From: Armillaria gallica
Taxonomy: Eukaryota; Basidiomycota; Agaricomycetes; Agaricales; Physalacriaceae
Direction of reading: 5' to 3'
Assembly (NCBI GenBank): GCA_037576215.1
Contig: JBANDB010000016.1
Location: forward strand, 310,001-374,000
Length of the DNA: 64,000 nucleotides
Below the pieces are notes generated by a model. The model worked only from the letters and a program-made list of their open reading frames with translations. It was not told the origin of the DNA and searched no databases. A program made the position numbers and the translations under genes. Positions 22,546 through 34,130 of this stretch are shown here, in pieces (positions within the stretch are counted from its first letter, which is position 1; each line of letters begins with the position of its first letter).

Positions 22546-23953
22546 GCTGATGGTACATTTTTATAGCATGCTCAATGGGGGTGTCAAAGGAACATCCAAT
22601 GCTTTTCATGACTGTAGGTGTGCATTCTGTCTCCAGCTGCTTTTGTCAGTCCTGACGATAATTCAGGGTTTACTTGTTGACACATTTTTGATTCCTACAT
22701 GTACAAAAGGTAAGTGTTGTTTCCCTTTGACACCCCTGAATGCACCTCTGATGGACGCCGTTCAGTAGTATCTATTATGTACCCAATGTTATCACCCATG
22801 TTATATCCATTCAGTGTACTGCCTGAACGTGGAATGAAATCCTAACCCTCCCACATGTCCACCCCGTGAATATCATCTAAGCTCATGTTCCTGACATAAG
22901 TTGGATACAAGGAATTGAACCTGATGCAGCGGTGTTATCTTTTTTACCTCATCTGACTTTGCATGGGCGATCACTTTTGTGCAGAGGATCTACAAAGTCA
23001 AACATCAACATGATTATGAGGGAAAAACAAGGATGGTTCCACAACTGACACCGTGATGGACAAGCATATACATCCACTGCTCATTGACATCGAGACGGCC
23101 TCTCTGGCCTGACGGAAAATCACACTGATGGCATGGGGACATCTGGCTTTTACTTGGTCAACCTCTTTGTCGATAATCCGACTATCCCCTCTTCAAATGC
23201 CCTTGTGATACTAGCACTACCGTTGAGACAAAACTGCAAGAGCTACAGTGGCCACGAATCCTAATTCACTGCTTCGTGGTTGGAATGGGAATCAGAGGCA
23301 GGCATCAGACCGAAGCTAGACACAACTCAGAGCGGAGCTGCTTTACTGAGTAGCTTTGGCTTGTATTATGGTCGCAAGCAACCAAAAATTCCAACATCCT
23401 CATTCCACTATGCCTACTGGTCATTAGGATGAGAAGCCCCAGTCCCGTACCAGAAATGTACCACCTCTGCGATGCCTGCATCCCTTGAACCTTATTTGGG
23501 CATCCAGTATCCCTTAACAGATATGGGGATGATTGCGCTTCTTGACCAGATATGCAGCTTGAAAAGTTGAACTGGATGCACCATCTGGAATATTGTTAGG
23601 TAATGATATCAGGCATCAAAGTAGGGAGGAAGGGTAGCAGGCATTCAGTCAGGGTGCTGTACATTTTCATTTTATGATGCTTTGGATGGCATTGATATAC
23701 CTCGAGTAAGTGTCTCTCTGTGTTCTTATGCTCGATTTCTGCTAAAAATGTCTCATTTTTCTTAGATTCTCCTTTGCCAAGTGTAACTATCTATGTTTGT
23801 AGTCGATGAGCAGTATCTCATGTCATCTAGGGTGACGAACCTTTTCAGAAGAGTGACAATAGCATCGAACATTTACAAAGCAATCCTAGCTTGCGATATG
23901 ATAATTTTTTGTTCACCTTGTAATTGTCTGCAAGTTCCTATCTACCAGTCGAA
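22546..23953. repeat. Block B spacer upstream of the MLKL-like copy B1
   Basis: Collinear with about 55981-57385. No recognised gene. The LINE target site lies at its end (GGATATTCCCTT from 23954). Confidence 0.5.
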
Positions 23954-23966
23954 GGATATTCCCTTG

Positions 23967-26084
23967 GGAGATAAAACACAATCTCCGGTAAACTTTGACA
24001 CACTCCTTGCACCTACAGAAGAGGGAGAGCAAGATACACTGGACATCGAGGCAAAAAACCAAGCCATCAAAGTCATGGAAATAAAGACATACCTAAATCT
24101 ATCAAATGATAGACCTACATGGGCACTTTTCGCAGACAACATCTTTACTAGAGCAACATCAGCAAAAGATAAAAGTATGAACAATGACTTGCGCATCAAC
24201 CCCTTCCTCCAGTCATGGGAACCAAGTACAGTGACCTATCTCAAAAAAGGCAAAGCACTGCCAAAAGCTCTTCGCGACCTATGGAAAACAGCAGAGAGTT
24301 TCGGAGTTCGACCTGAAGGTCTGGCTTTCTCAAGATATGTCATCAGAGCAAGGCCGATATGGTATCATGGAGATGCGACAACAAAAATAAGGAAACTTAA
24401 CCATGCGAAGGCAAGTCTATGCCTGCAAAATACACACAGGATGAGGACTACCAGCGATGCACAGGATATAGCTGAATTCCTAGAAGACCCAAACCATGAG
24501 TGGTCAGAAAAATGTCAATGCTATGTATGCATCGCTTTCCATGAAAACATAGGCTGTGAGTCACCCCAAAAGTGTATGATGAGGGCTCAAGATCTCCTAA
24601 ACACACTCTCCCCCAAATGGGACCCCAGACAACTCCAACCACAAGATTTTGAAGACAAGAAAACAGGAGAAATAGATGAGGACCTGTGCAAGTTTAATAA
24701 AACACTAATGACACTGGGTCCACTCACAAACATCTTCAGAATCTTTACTGAAGGCAATGTCTGTAATGAGACACTGGACAAGAGAAACCACATGGTGGCA
24801 CAATCGACTGTGCAAGCAGCAACAGATGGCTCATGCCATGAAAATGGAAGTGAGCTGGCCATAGCAGGGGCTGGGGTAACAATATATGACTGTGAAGAGC
24901 TTGACACTGCCATCCGAGTCCCCAAGAACCTCTCATAAACGAACCAGGTAGGCGAACTCCTAGCAACGAGAACCCTGGCCAAGATAGTGCCCAAATCACA
25001 GAACATCCTCGATGATACGGACTCAAAATATGTAATAAACACCCTGTCAAGAGCAAAACAGCACCTGGAAGATGAAGGCTATATAGGAGTACCAAATGCG
25101 AACCTAATACGTGACACTGTTAAAACACTGAGGGAGAGAGAGATGGAAACATACTTCAAATGGGTTAAAGGGCACAGTGGGCACCCTGGGAACAAGAGAG
25201 CAGATAAGTTGGCCAACAAAGGGGCAGTCAGCAAAAATGACCAACTTTTCCAACCAGAAATAAACCCAAGGCTCATGGTAACAGGCGCGCACCTGCAAAG
25301 TACGACTCAAAAGTTAGCATATAAGGCAATTAGAATTAGAAAGATGAGGAAATACATACCACGACAGCGCACTACTGAACAGCTCGCTTATGCCAAAGCT
25401 GCAGCAGAGGATGCTTTCGGTGACAGACCAACTGACAAGAGGTTCTGGAAATCCCTAAAGCACAAGGATATTGCACGAAATGTCAGATATACTCTATGGA
25501 TGATGGCACATGATGCTTACATGGTTGGAACAAACTGGCTCCGGCTGAACTACAAACCAGAGTTCCAAGAAAGAGCATACTGCAAGCAATGCAGAGGAGA
25601 AATAGACTCACTAAGCCATATTTTAACGGAATGTCAGAGCCCCGGACAGAAGGAAATATGGGGGAGAACAAAGCTCATACTGGAAAAACGCAGCATCGAG
25701 TGGAGAACACCAACATTAGGACTCCTCCTCACAAGTGGCCTCTCCATTTTCAAGTCAAGCAATGGAAAAAGAGATGCTGGAAAGGAATGCTTCTACTGCA
25801 TCGTAATGAGCATCTCGATTTAGATAATATGGAGCATGAGAGTCAAACGAGTAGTAGACAATGACAATGCACCTTTCTCACCAAATGCAGTGGAAAAAAC
25901 ATGGCTAAGGGCGATAAATGATTGACTCGAGCTCGATTGCCTAATGAACAACAAGAGATTCAGAAAGAAAGCCATTAAGCTAAGTCTGGTTAAGAACACA
26001 TGGAAAGGAGTTCCAAAAGATGAACAACAGCTCCCTAGCAATTGGGCAGGAGCGACCAGGGTTTTAGTGGGTATTGGGCTATGA
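23967..26084 (+). pseudogene. LINE ORF2 C-terminus: RNase H and zinc-binding region
   Basis: One frame from the 5' break to TGA 26082-26084, interrupted by TAA 24936-24938, a TAG near 25823 and a TGA near 25921. The N-terminal part (SWEPSTVTYLKKGKALPKAL..) is the linker after the reverse transcriptase, which is absent. RNase H residues are all present: Asp 24825 (ATDGSC), Glu 24954 (GELLA), Asp 25020 (TDSKY), Asp 25203 (KRADKLA). A CCHC finger, CKQCRGEIDSLSHILTEC, lies near 25580-25635. This layout is typical of fungal Tad1-like LINEs. The stops make it inactive; copies elsewhere in the genome should be full length. Confidence 0.85.
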
Positions 26085-26282
26085 AAAGGGTAAGGTAAGT
26101 TTAGGAAGAAAGAAAGATCATAGCAGTACTGAGTCCCACACTCAGTGTGTAAGGCATTTCCTTGGGGTGATTTACGAAAACAAGCAAGAGAGCCTTGCAA
26201 AAACCAACGGCGCAGAAGAGGGATGACTATGTCGGCTCCTCTCCCTGCAAGCCCCTCGCCTGCGGGGGGGCACCGTTCCACC
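26085..26282 (+). other. 3' UTR of the LINE
   Basis: Untranslated sequence between the ORF stop and the poly-A run. Contains no further gene. A GC-rich stretch lies at 26240-26275. Confidence 0.6.
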
Positions 26283-26440
26283 AAAAAAAAAAAGGGATAT
26301 TCCCTTTAGTAAGTTTCTGTCATGATTGTGTTCCTATCTTATCATAACTTACAGCACAATTCATTGATGCCACAGCACTGCGAGTTTGACGCCAGCACCT
26401 GCATCACCCTCTACAGCACAATCCTTGCCGCCCACCGCCA

Positions 26441-27540
26441 TGTCTGCACTCAACGCCTGTCTCAAAGTTGCCAACATCGCTGAAGCTTCCAGTGTACCAT
26501 ATGTTGAGAATGTGGCAAAGGTAGCCGTACTCGTCTTCAGGCTCCTCGAGGTTCGTTTAACCATACTTTGCGGTATGAATGTTGTCGCTAGCTCTCTGTC
26601 CTACAGCAAAAGGGAAAGAACAATAAGAATGCCAAAGAGCTCTGTCAGAGCATCGTAGACACAATTGTTGTCATAGACGATCTCATTCGTATGCAAGGAG
26701 AACAGGGAACCTTGTGTTATATCAATATTTGTGGGGAGATGGAAATGTGAGCGGCCGTTTCTATTTGCTGTTTTCTTCAACAGGTACTCAACATTCTCGT
26801 TACAGGTACCTTCAACAGATGGTGCAAGATATCAAGGATTTTAAGCTCAAGCACCATGGTCTTAGAGGCATCTTCTGCATCGACAATTTCAGAGACACCA
26901 TTGAGTCTTACAGGAGGCGCATTGACAAGGGGGTGGTGGAAATAAAATCCTGGACAAGGGAGGGGGGGAGGGGTCCTGACCTTAAATGCAATACTGAATT
27001 ACCTTACATAGCACTATGATATGGCCTAATGAGGCATGTAGAGATGGTTCCATCTGAATAGGATTTATTGTGAGCTTGTTAAAGCATCCAAAACATTTTA
27101 TATTACTTTTTTGTGTTATAGTGAGTCACGGCAACCTGGCCAGCAACTTTGGGCCACTATATTGCACTGACATAGCATTACAAAGCCATCCATATATGGC
27201 CATATTACTACCATATATGGCAGGAGAGGGGGTCAACCTGACCTTAAACACAAAAATGTACGTCATGTGTGCAATTTTATTTTCGCCACCCCCTTGCACG
27301 TTGATGATTTGAAGACAGACTTTTTGGTAAATTTTCTGCTTCCAGATTATTCATGCCCCATCTCACGTTCTGCTGTAGATACATTCAGTGGGTGACTACA
27401 ATTCAAAAGTCACACAAATGCACTGCCTGTTGACAAATGCAATGCCTCAGGCTGCTGTGCATCACTTGGAGGACTTGGAGGAGTTGGTTTTCTGGATCCC
27501 AAAAAAGCCTATTGCAATCACTGCCTTTTTTTTTTTACCT
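26441..27540 (+). pseudogene. MLKL/HeLo-like domain, copy B1, broken by a MITE
   Basis: Exon 1 (ATG 26441) reads MSALNACLKVANIAEASSVP..VFRLLE with a GT donor. Exon 2 encodes ..AKELCQSIVDTIVVIDDLIR... Exon 3 starts near 26808 (YLQQMVQDIKDFKLKHHGLR) and is cut after YRRRI by a 371-bp element at 26926-27296, after which VDDLKTDFL is still readable. Exon 4 keeps the IPKKP motif before a poly-T run (27525-27536). Closest relative in the window is copy C1. Confidence 0.65.
26926..27296. mobile_element. 371-bp hAT-type MITE inside exon 3 of copy B1
   Basis: Ends CAAGGGGGTGG..CCACCCCCTTG; inverted repeat CAAGGGGGTGGYGRAAATAAA over some 20 bp with two differences. Flanked by CGCATTGA (26918-26925) and CACGTTGA (27297-27304), an 8-bp duplication if the original was CGCGTTGA and each copy decayed at a different CpG. 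Block C keeps the empty site (58008-58015). No coding capacity. Confidence 0.85.
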
Positions 27541-30500
27541 TGATCTGAATGCGTTTCAGAACCATGGTATGAGGTCTGCCATCTAACTGTCCTGATCAAT
27601 TGATCAGCCAAAAGGCTTTGTATTAGTAGCTTTACCGTTCCAGTATAGACTTAATTCATTCTCACACATACATCCAAAGTTCAATACACTTTGTTTCGCA
27701 GCTACCATGGAATGTGTGAAATTGTAGTACAAGACAGTGAATTATTCCTCTGGCAGCTAATTAATTTGAGCCAGGCACTAACAATTAATAACGTTTCAAG
27801 CATTGGTATGGTCATTTGTCAGTACACTGGGTTACTTGGCTGAAGGATAAGGTAGAGAAAAGGTCATCTCCACCTATTTGGTGATTAGAGTATTTCAACT
27901 TTGCTATGATAATTTACGTCTCCTTTTCCATGGCGTCTTTGGCCATACCTTACTTGAACAGAAAAACACAATTTTAATTCTGGCTTAGCAGACTCAGGCA
28001 TATTAGTTGTTGCGCCTTCTCACAACACTTACTTAGTCCTTGACTACTGCCAGAAACTCAAGCCAGGAAGTTGGAGTAGTAAATTTGCCCTTCGCCAGAA
28101 ACAAAATGTGGAGAGAAACATTTCCTATATGGTGATCAAAGTCATCCATAAAGGTGTTGTTTACTTTCCAAGGAGTCCTAGATTATCCCTGTTTGACACT
28201 GAATGCTCTGGAGCTAAGGCCTATGACTCATAATTATTTGCAGATTATCGGTTCACTTGTAATAGTTACAGATACAATTTCCACGAGTAAGTAATAGAGA
28301 TGGCTTGTTGTTACTACGTATCACATGCTATCCTTTCTATAAGACCAAGCGGGGATACCTAGATCCAGAATCCACTGATCCTTCTTTCGATGCTGTTTCT
28401 TTCATGTCTCGCATCTTAGCAAGGATGCAGTGGATCTCAATGAGCGCCAACATGCTGTTACCCGTTAACCAGATCTACAGCATGCAAAGAGGCCAGGTCA
28501 TCCCCTGCGCAAAGTGGAAAGTACGCATACCAAGAAATCCATCTTCAAGTCATCAACATGTTTATTGTAACCTTGGATACTGTCTTGGAACTTGTTGACA
28601 TTAAGTTGTGTGTCTTTCAGATCGCGGGGCTATGGGCATAATAGTGTGTAAAATTTCAGGTAGGAGCAAGTCATGTTTTTTCCATTTGCAAGTGAACTTA
28701 TCTCCTTGACTTCTGCCATAAGTTAAGGGTCTTTTCCCCTACAAGTTCGTGTCCAGGATCTAGACCGTCATGTATCTGCACCTCCGTTCTGCAGTCTGGA
28801 TCTGGGATACCTGATTGAGATCGTTATCTGCCATACCAATTGACAGGGAAAGAACAAATCACAGTACCTATTACACTGTTCAGTGCACTATATCACAAAC
28901 CCTTGGGCCTTGAACTCTCCCAGATTTTCTCCTTGAACTCCATTTATCACCAACTCATAGTCGCAGTTGCAGAGCATTGAAATCTAGAGTTTACAGTGGG
29001 TATGTAGTTCGAAAAGAGATCATTGCACAAAAGATTCAAGATGCACACACCTCAATATCGAGTGTTGCCAACTACTGAGGAATAAACACTGCATGCAAAG
29101 CACAGAAAATGAATAATTCATCTGACTTCACTGTGGGAACCCGGAAATGGTGATGAAGCAACAGCCAAGGTAGAAAAATAAGAAGCTCAAAGGAGCTCGG
29201 ACCACCCCAGCTTGACCATGATGATGGTAACCACTGAATAATTCGGCCCGTTTAACCAAATTGTCCTTTGCTCATCCATCCACTCCTGGGTCCCCGCTGA
29301 TCTTATCCAGACATTTATGGTAATTGATAATGAATGACACAACCCTTATCTATAGAAAGGCGCATAAGTTGTGGGAATATGCTAACTTGCACACATATCA
29401 GTAACTTGTGACTGGAAGAAGAGTGCTTGTGTCCATCAGAATTTTTACATGCTATTACGCCCATACGGGGCTATGCCAATGATGTGACCATTAGCTGTGG
29501 AGTAAGTACAACATGGGAGAACAGTGACTGACCCTTCCATCTCAGCACCAATGTCCCAGACATAGGCTGCTTCTCACTCCCCATGCATATGGACAAGGGT
29601 TTGGTTAACTGAGGACTGTATCCATAATGCTGTGGCACAGCTCCTTCACGTCCGTTGTCTTCTTTGTTCTTTTTGTTGGCTTCTATCAAAGGTGCAGAGT
29701 CAAGAGGCAAGAATTATACCGGACGGCAAAAGTGGCATACATACCATGAGTAGCCCTATGATGGCTATGGCGAGCTTGGCAAGCCTCTCAACCTATGGTA
29801 TACCAGAAGCCTCAACAAGACTGGTGACTTGGAGAAAGGTATTGAGAGCGTGCATGGTGGCATGTGCTTGGAAACATATGTGCTGTAGAGGGTGGGCATC
29901 TATCATCACAGCAATATAGAAATGTGCCTGTATAGCTTTAAGATGATTCTAGACCTGTGTCATGTGAAGGTGTACGAAATCTGGTATTACATGAAACATG
30001 AGGAGGAATAAGCTCTGTTCCAGAAAGTAGACCACCAAGAGTGGCACGTAGTTTCTTGTACAAACCCGAAAGATGATGTCAACGCTGAACTCAGGGTGTT
30101 CTGAGATTGGAGAGGCTGCCTTTTAGGCTTCAAATAGAGCAAGAAATAGTGCTAATTAGTGATATATGCATAACGTGTCTAAAGGAGCGCACAAACTGTA
30201 CACTAGAACTCTTCACGTCATGGCAGGTCTGCTGGATCCAATTACCAAAGATATGTGACTCATGCTGTATCAACCAATGTATCAATGTGAGAATTAATAT
30301 TAACGGTATCAATTTCATGGTCTGCACTGGGAATTATTGATTCAAATGTCTCGGGAATGAGGACTCCTCTTTGGATTACCTCAGGTACATGGTTGACTGA
30401 TGATAAATCAATCAGGCCTACCTTCGAATGGCACAGTCTGTTCAGCAGAGGCATATAGAGCAAGGCTGAGGAATAAAATCCAGATGGGAGAAATCATAAG

Positions 30501-30578
30501 TACCTGGACGGAATCACAATGTGAGTAAAAATCAGTCAGCAGATAACGGAAGGTGATTATGTTGACGGGTACTCACCG
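27541..30578. repeat. Block B: sequence paralogous to 58230-60380
   Basis: Collinear with block C throughout. Contains an antisense MLKL-like copy (listed separately at 28300-29880). The rest, including 27541-28290 and 29890-30578, shows no gene. An upper and lower boundary are set by loss of collinearity at the 30579 insertion. Confidence 0.6.
28300..29880 (-). pseudogene. MLKL/HeLo-like domain on the minus strand, block B
   Basis: On the minus strand, 29866-29788 gives the exon-1 pattern (..LNTFLQVTSLVEASGIP..), 28622-28540 the exon-3 end (..YNKHVDDLK), and 28500-28300 a downstream exon similar to MLALIEIHRILA.. at 59105. The same arrangement occurs in block C. It is divergent in orientation to copy B1. 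Many differences and no continuous frame. Confidence 0.5.
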
Positions 30579-32700
30579 ACAATCTATATATTAATACAGG
30601 TGGACCACAGCCACACAATTTGCTTATGTAAAATTAGCGGACTTTGAAATTAGCGGTCATTGCCATACCCTGGCCTATTCCGGCTGAGTTTCAATTCCAT
30701 TGCACTGCCATTGCTGCTGCCTTTTGCCTCTCTACAGTGCTGTGCATGGCAACAAGTGCTGCTGCCTCTGCATACCTTTACCAGTGTTCCATCCCCACAT
30801 GGCAAATCATTGGGGTATGTACAGCACCCAGTATTTGCTGAACTGAGACTATCCATTAAGTATGCATGCTGACAAGATGCTGTAGCCTCCAAAGTGAGTA
30901 TCAAACAACAAGCATTGAGCAACAAGTGAACAACAAACATCAAATAAAAAATTAGCAGGTAGGATTAGGGGCCAGGAGCCCATTCAAGGACAGGTAATGC
31001 ATATATGTGTACTGACTATGCTATAATTTGCTTATTATGAGGCTTTGGCAAGGCTTAAGCCTTTTCTCAGCAAGTGTAAATTACAAGAACTTGATAACCA
31101 TTCATGTAAGAACACATGCTATGATCAGCTTTTCTCTGTCCATGTAAAGCAATAAGGTGATGATATTACCTGTAAGAATACTGTATGATTTTGACTGTTA
31201 ACTATAAAATGAAGCTCACAGTAAATTGTAATATGTAAAAAAACCCTTTTGAGAGGTAGTATCAGCCTACCTCTGTTTCTTGCTCAAGCTTTTATGATGT
31301 GGTGAAATAGTGATCACGGTGATGAACAACATGAAGGTCTCTCACCCTGCACCCATTTCAATGTCATCCCAAGCCCAGCATCTGCCACAGCCATAGCACC
31401 TGACTGGGAACAAAATGAGAAGCTGGCAGAGGTCACCAGGACATTAACAATGATGATGATGATGCTATGAGCCTGTGCAGAGGCCTACGAAAATGTTCCC
31501 TACCCTTGGAACCCACATTTATGCCAAATTTGAGAAATTTTTGCAGCTGGCTGGCACTGGAGACACTAATATGGTAATTTACATCATATTTCGGTGAATG
31601 AAGCTATGACAATTTGGTCATAAAGCATAACATGTAACACCCCATGAAGCTATGGTCAAAATTGTATAGTACTACTCTGAAGTCCAAGGAAGCAAGAGAA
31701 TGTAAGTACTAACTAAAATATGGAAATAAACTAACAGTCATAATATTCAAGAAGTGAATTGTTGCAATGATAAGCAAGAAGATGGGATAACAGCATGTGA
31801 GGTAACCATGCTCCAGAGGGTTTGGACTTCAACGATTCAGCTATCATATGCTTATCCAGTTATCATGTCATAAATGGCCATTGCCATTCCATGGTGCAGG
31901 CCAGGTGAGTTTCAATGTTGCTGCCTCTATCAAGCCTCTACTCTCCCCACAGCACATCATTGGCATGACTGGCTCCTAACTGAGCTTTAACTTAGACTAC
32001 TTATCTATGCTATAACAACAAAGTGAGCACTGTAGTATTTCAACTGTATCTTCACATAACATGTAACAGGGGTCCATTATGTGAAGATCAGTGAACATCA
32101 TAATGTGTAATAGGCCCATTTGGTGCCTTTAATTACTTAATATAGCAGTAAACTTTTGGTCTGGCATATGCTGGACTGCCTATTAAGGTAGATGACATCA
32201 TGATAAAGATGTAACTGGGTGAAGATGTGCATAATGTGTAACATCCTGTGAAGATATAGTCAAAATACTATAGTATCAAGCAATGAGCAATGAACATTGA
32301 ATGTTGATAGATGTAAGTCTTATAGAATTTATCAGACCTTAAATGATGACCATGTCAGATATCTGAATCAGGAACGTAAGAACCAGAATACATATCTCTC
32401 CCTCTCTCCTGCCAGTAGTGACAGCTATTAACAATAATCACTCAAATCATGAGAATCCCTACCAATCCATTATATGGCTTACAGAAGTAACAGAACAAAG
32501 CTTTATGGTACTCATAAAAGTCATTTTGCTCCATTGCAATAGCTCCAAAGAAATAACAGAGATTCAACAAGATATTATAGTAATAAGCCGGGTTTGGGGC
32601 GGGCCCCAACAAGCCGAAGCCCCGTGTCGCAGTCAGGTTGCCAGGACCCGAGGTACGAGGGTCCGGCAATCGTGACGAAGACACAGGGCATAGGCTTGTT
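30579..32700. mobile_element. Unclassified 2.1-kb AT-rich insertion ending in a long palindrome
   Basis: Block C runs straight through (..CACCGACAACTACTGACC..., 60373-60390), while block B has 2.1 kb of extra sequence here. No coding region. Inside, about 30655-31030 and 31870-32040 are diverged direct repeats ('ggccattgccat..'), and three TGTAACA..ATGAAG.TA.. segments recur (31630, 32060, 32235). The right end is a 93-bp palindrome. The left end begins TCTATATATTAATACAG. No TIR match between the two ends, no TG..CA, no clear duplication, so class unknown. Confidence 0.55.
32594..32700. repeat. Hairpin TTGGGGC..GCCCCAA and 93-bp palindrome
   Basis: A perfect 7-bp stem (32594-32609) is followed by an inverted repeat with arms 32608-32653 and 32655-32700: AACAAGCC..GTGTC..GTCA..TTGCC.GGACCC on the left and its complement on the right, about 80 percent paired. 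The sequence is GC-rich in an AT-rich element. It ends exactly where similarity to block C resumes. Confidence 0.8.
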
Positions 32701-33640
32701 ACTGACGAATTCGAGAACGATGAAGCAACAGGTTTGGGGCTTGTGGTAGTGCTGTCACATGCAGCAATGAAAGCAATCCTTAGTTGAGAGGCCCATGATC
32801 ACTGAGTTTATTGTTAATGACTGGCAGGATGCATTACGGTTCACGTATGGGAAAGAGATCGCCCTGATCAACATTTGAAAGGAAAGACCATCGCATGTCA
32901 ATGTTGTCGAATCAGACTTGAGGACTAGTGTTATGACATAGATGAGCACCCAATAGCAGAGTCTGATGGTTTCCAGCCTCCAGGAGACTTGTTCGCTCTA
33001 GTCGCCTGATTTGTTTTTTGATAATGAGCAGAAGTTGGTCTTTGGTTTTCTTTGTTATATAATGTATGGAGTCAGTTCGATAGGGAGGATCACATCTACT
33101 ACAATAGAAGTGCATTGAGGGTTGAAAAATATCACACAGAAAGTAATTGTCATATGAGACCAAGTCGTGGTGGAGGTGGGATCCACTTGCTTATCTGGCC
33201 CAATGAGAAATTGATGGCATGGGAACCTTCGAAACTTTTGATCCCAGTGCCTTTCTCACTTCCTTGCACTTCCCCCGCATCGATAATCATTAATCAAGCC
33301 ATCCCAGGTCATGCACCCAGACCGCCTTGCTGACACTATTGTCTACAGGTCACCAAAGGTTCACTTGCGTACTCCAACATTTCCCCCGATTCTTTTGAGC
33401 AGGCTGCTCAATGGGCCAGATATGCAGGACTTGAGCTGAAGCTGAAGGAGTGAGTGAGAGGCATTGTCTTTTCTTGGTGGAACCTAGATTCACCATCTGG
33501 TTGCTTATATGCATCGGCTATCACACATCCATTAAGGTGCGTTGCCTAGTGACCGCAGAGTCGCGGACTTGTTTTCATTTTGACTTTGTTGACAGAAGAA
33601 CTGCCTACTTATTTGCCTTGAGACAACATCTACCACGGAT
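32701..33640. repeat. Block B: sequence paralogous to 60387-61250
   Basis: Follows block C through 'aattcgagaacgat.aagcaac' and onward. No gene recognised. Confidence 0.55.
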
Positions 33641-33646
33641 TGATAC

Positions 33647-34130
33647 ATGTCCACCATCACCAGCTTGATATTCCTCTCTTCATTTCTTGCTCCAAGATGG
33701 TGTTGTAAGGCCTCAAGTGCTGATGCAGTCTTATCCGCACTCTGTGGCACTTTATATCATCTCCCATTTTTAGTCTTGCGAAGGACCGCCATGTTCTTCA
33801 CATCCATCTATAACCACTCCGAGTGTATGCAATCGGGATGAGATCTGGGAGGGAGGAGGAAGCTGAGCTGGTGCCTGAGTATATGCTGGGTGTATCTACA
33901 CAAAGAGTAGTAGCAGGATATCTGCAGCAGATCTCTACCCGCTTGCTGCAGAGGCTATTCAAGTTTCACTATTAGCGGTGAGACGAGCTTCGGAAGGGGC
34001 TCGATTGGGATGCAAGGTATAGTGGACAGTATAACTCGGTGGATGGGTCTGCATGGACAGCACTGGTGTGGCAGATGCTCTGGGAGATGGACACAAGACC
34101 GTCGGTCATGTGCGTGTGTCGATGCAATAG
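33647..34130 (+). pseudogene. BTB/POZ-like fragment, second copy in block B
   Basis: SSADAVLSALCGTLYHLPFL followed by VLRRTAMFFTS resembles the BTB-like remnants at 13090 and 55280. A C-terminal part with GLHGQHWCGRCSGRW lies near 34040. Short and frameshifted. Confidence 0.45.

Larger units (their letters stand above)
23966..26293 (+). mobile_element. 5'-truncated non-LTR retrotransposon (LINE), poly-A tail
   Basis: Bounded by the 12-bp direct repeat GGATATTCCCTT (23954-23965 and 26295-26306) and ending in eleven A's (26283-26293). Block C lacks it. Only the last third of the second ORF is present, as expected from incomplete reverse transcription. This is direct structural evidence for target-primed insertion. 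Confidence 0.93.

Noticed and set aside
22905..22935. tRNA T-arm-like GGAATTGAACC at 22.9 kb and GGAATCGAACC at 56.3 kb
   Set aside because: B-box-like, but no A box or cloverleaf could be built around them.
24448..25095. Minus-strand frames within the LINE
   Set aside because: Antisense shadows of the RNase H region without domains.
30579..32700. Helitron (starts with TC, hairpin near right end)
   Set aside because: The right end lacks CTRR and the palindrome is far longer than the usual 16-20 bp hairpin.
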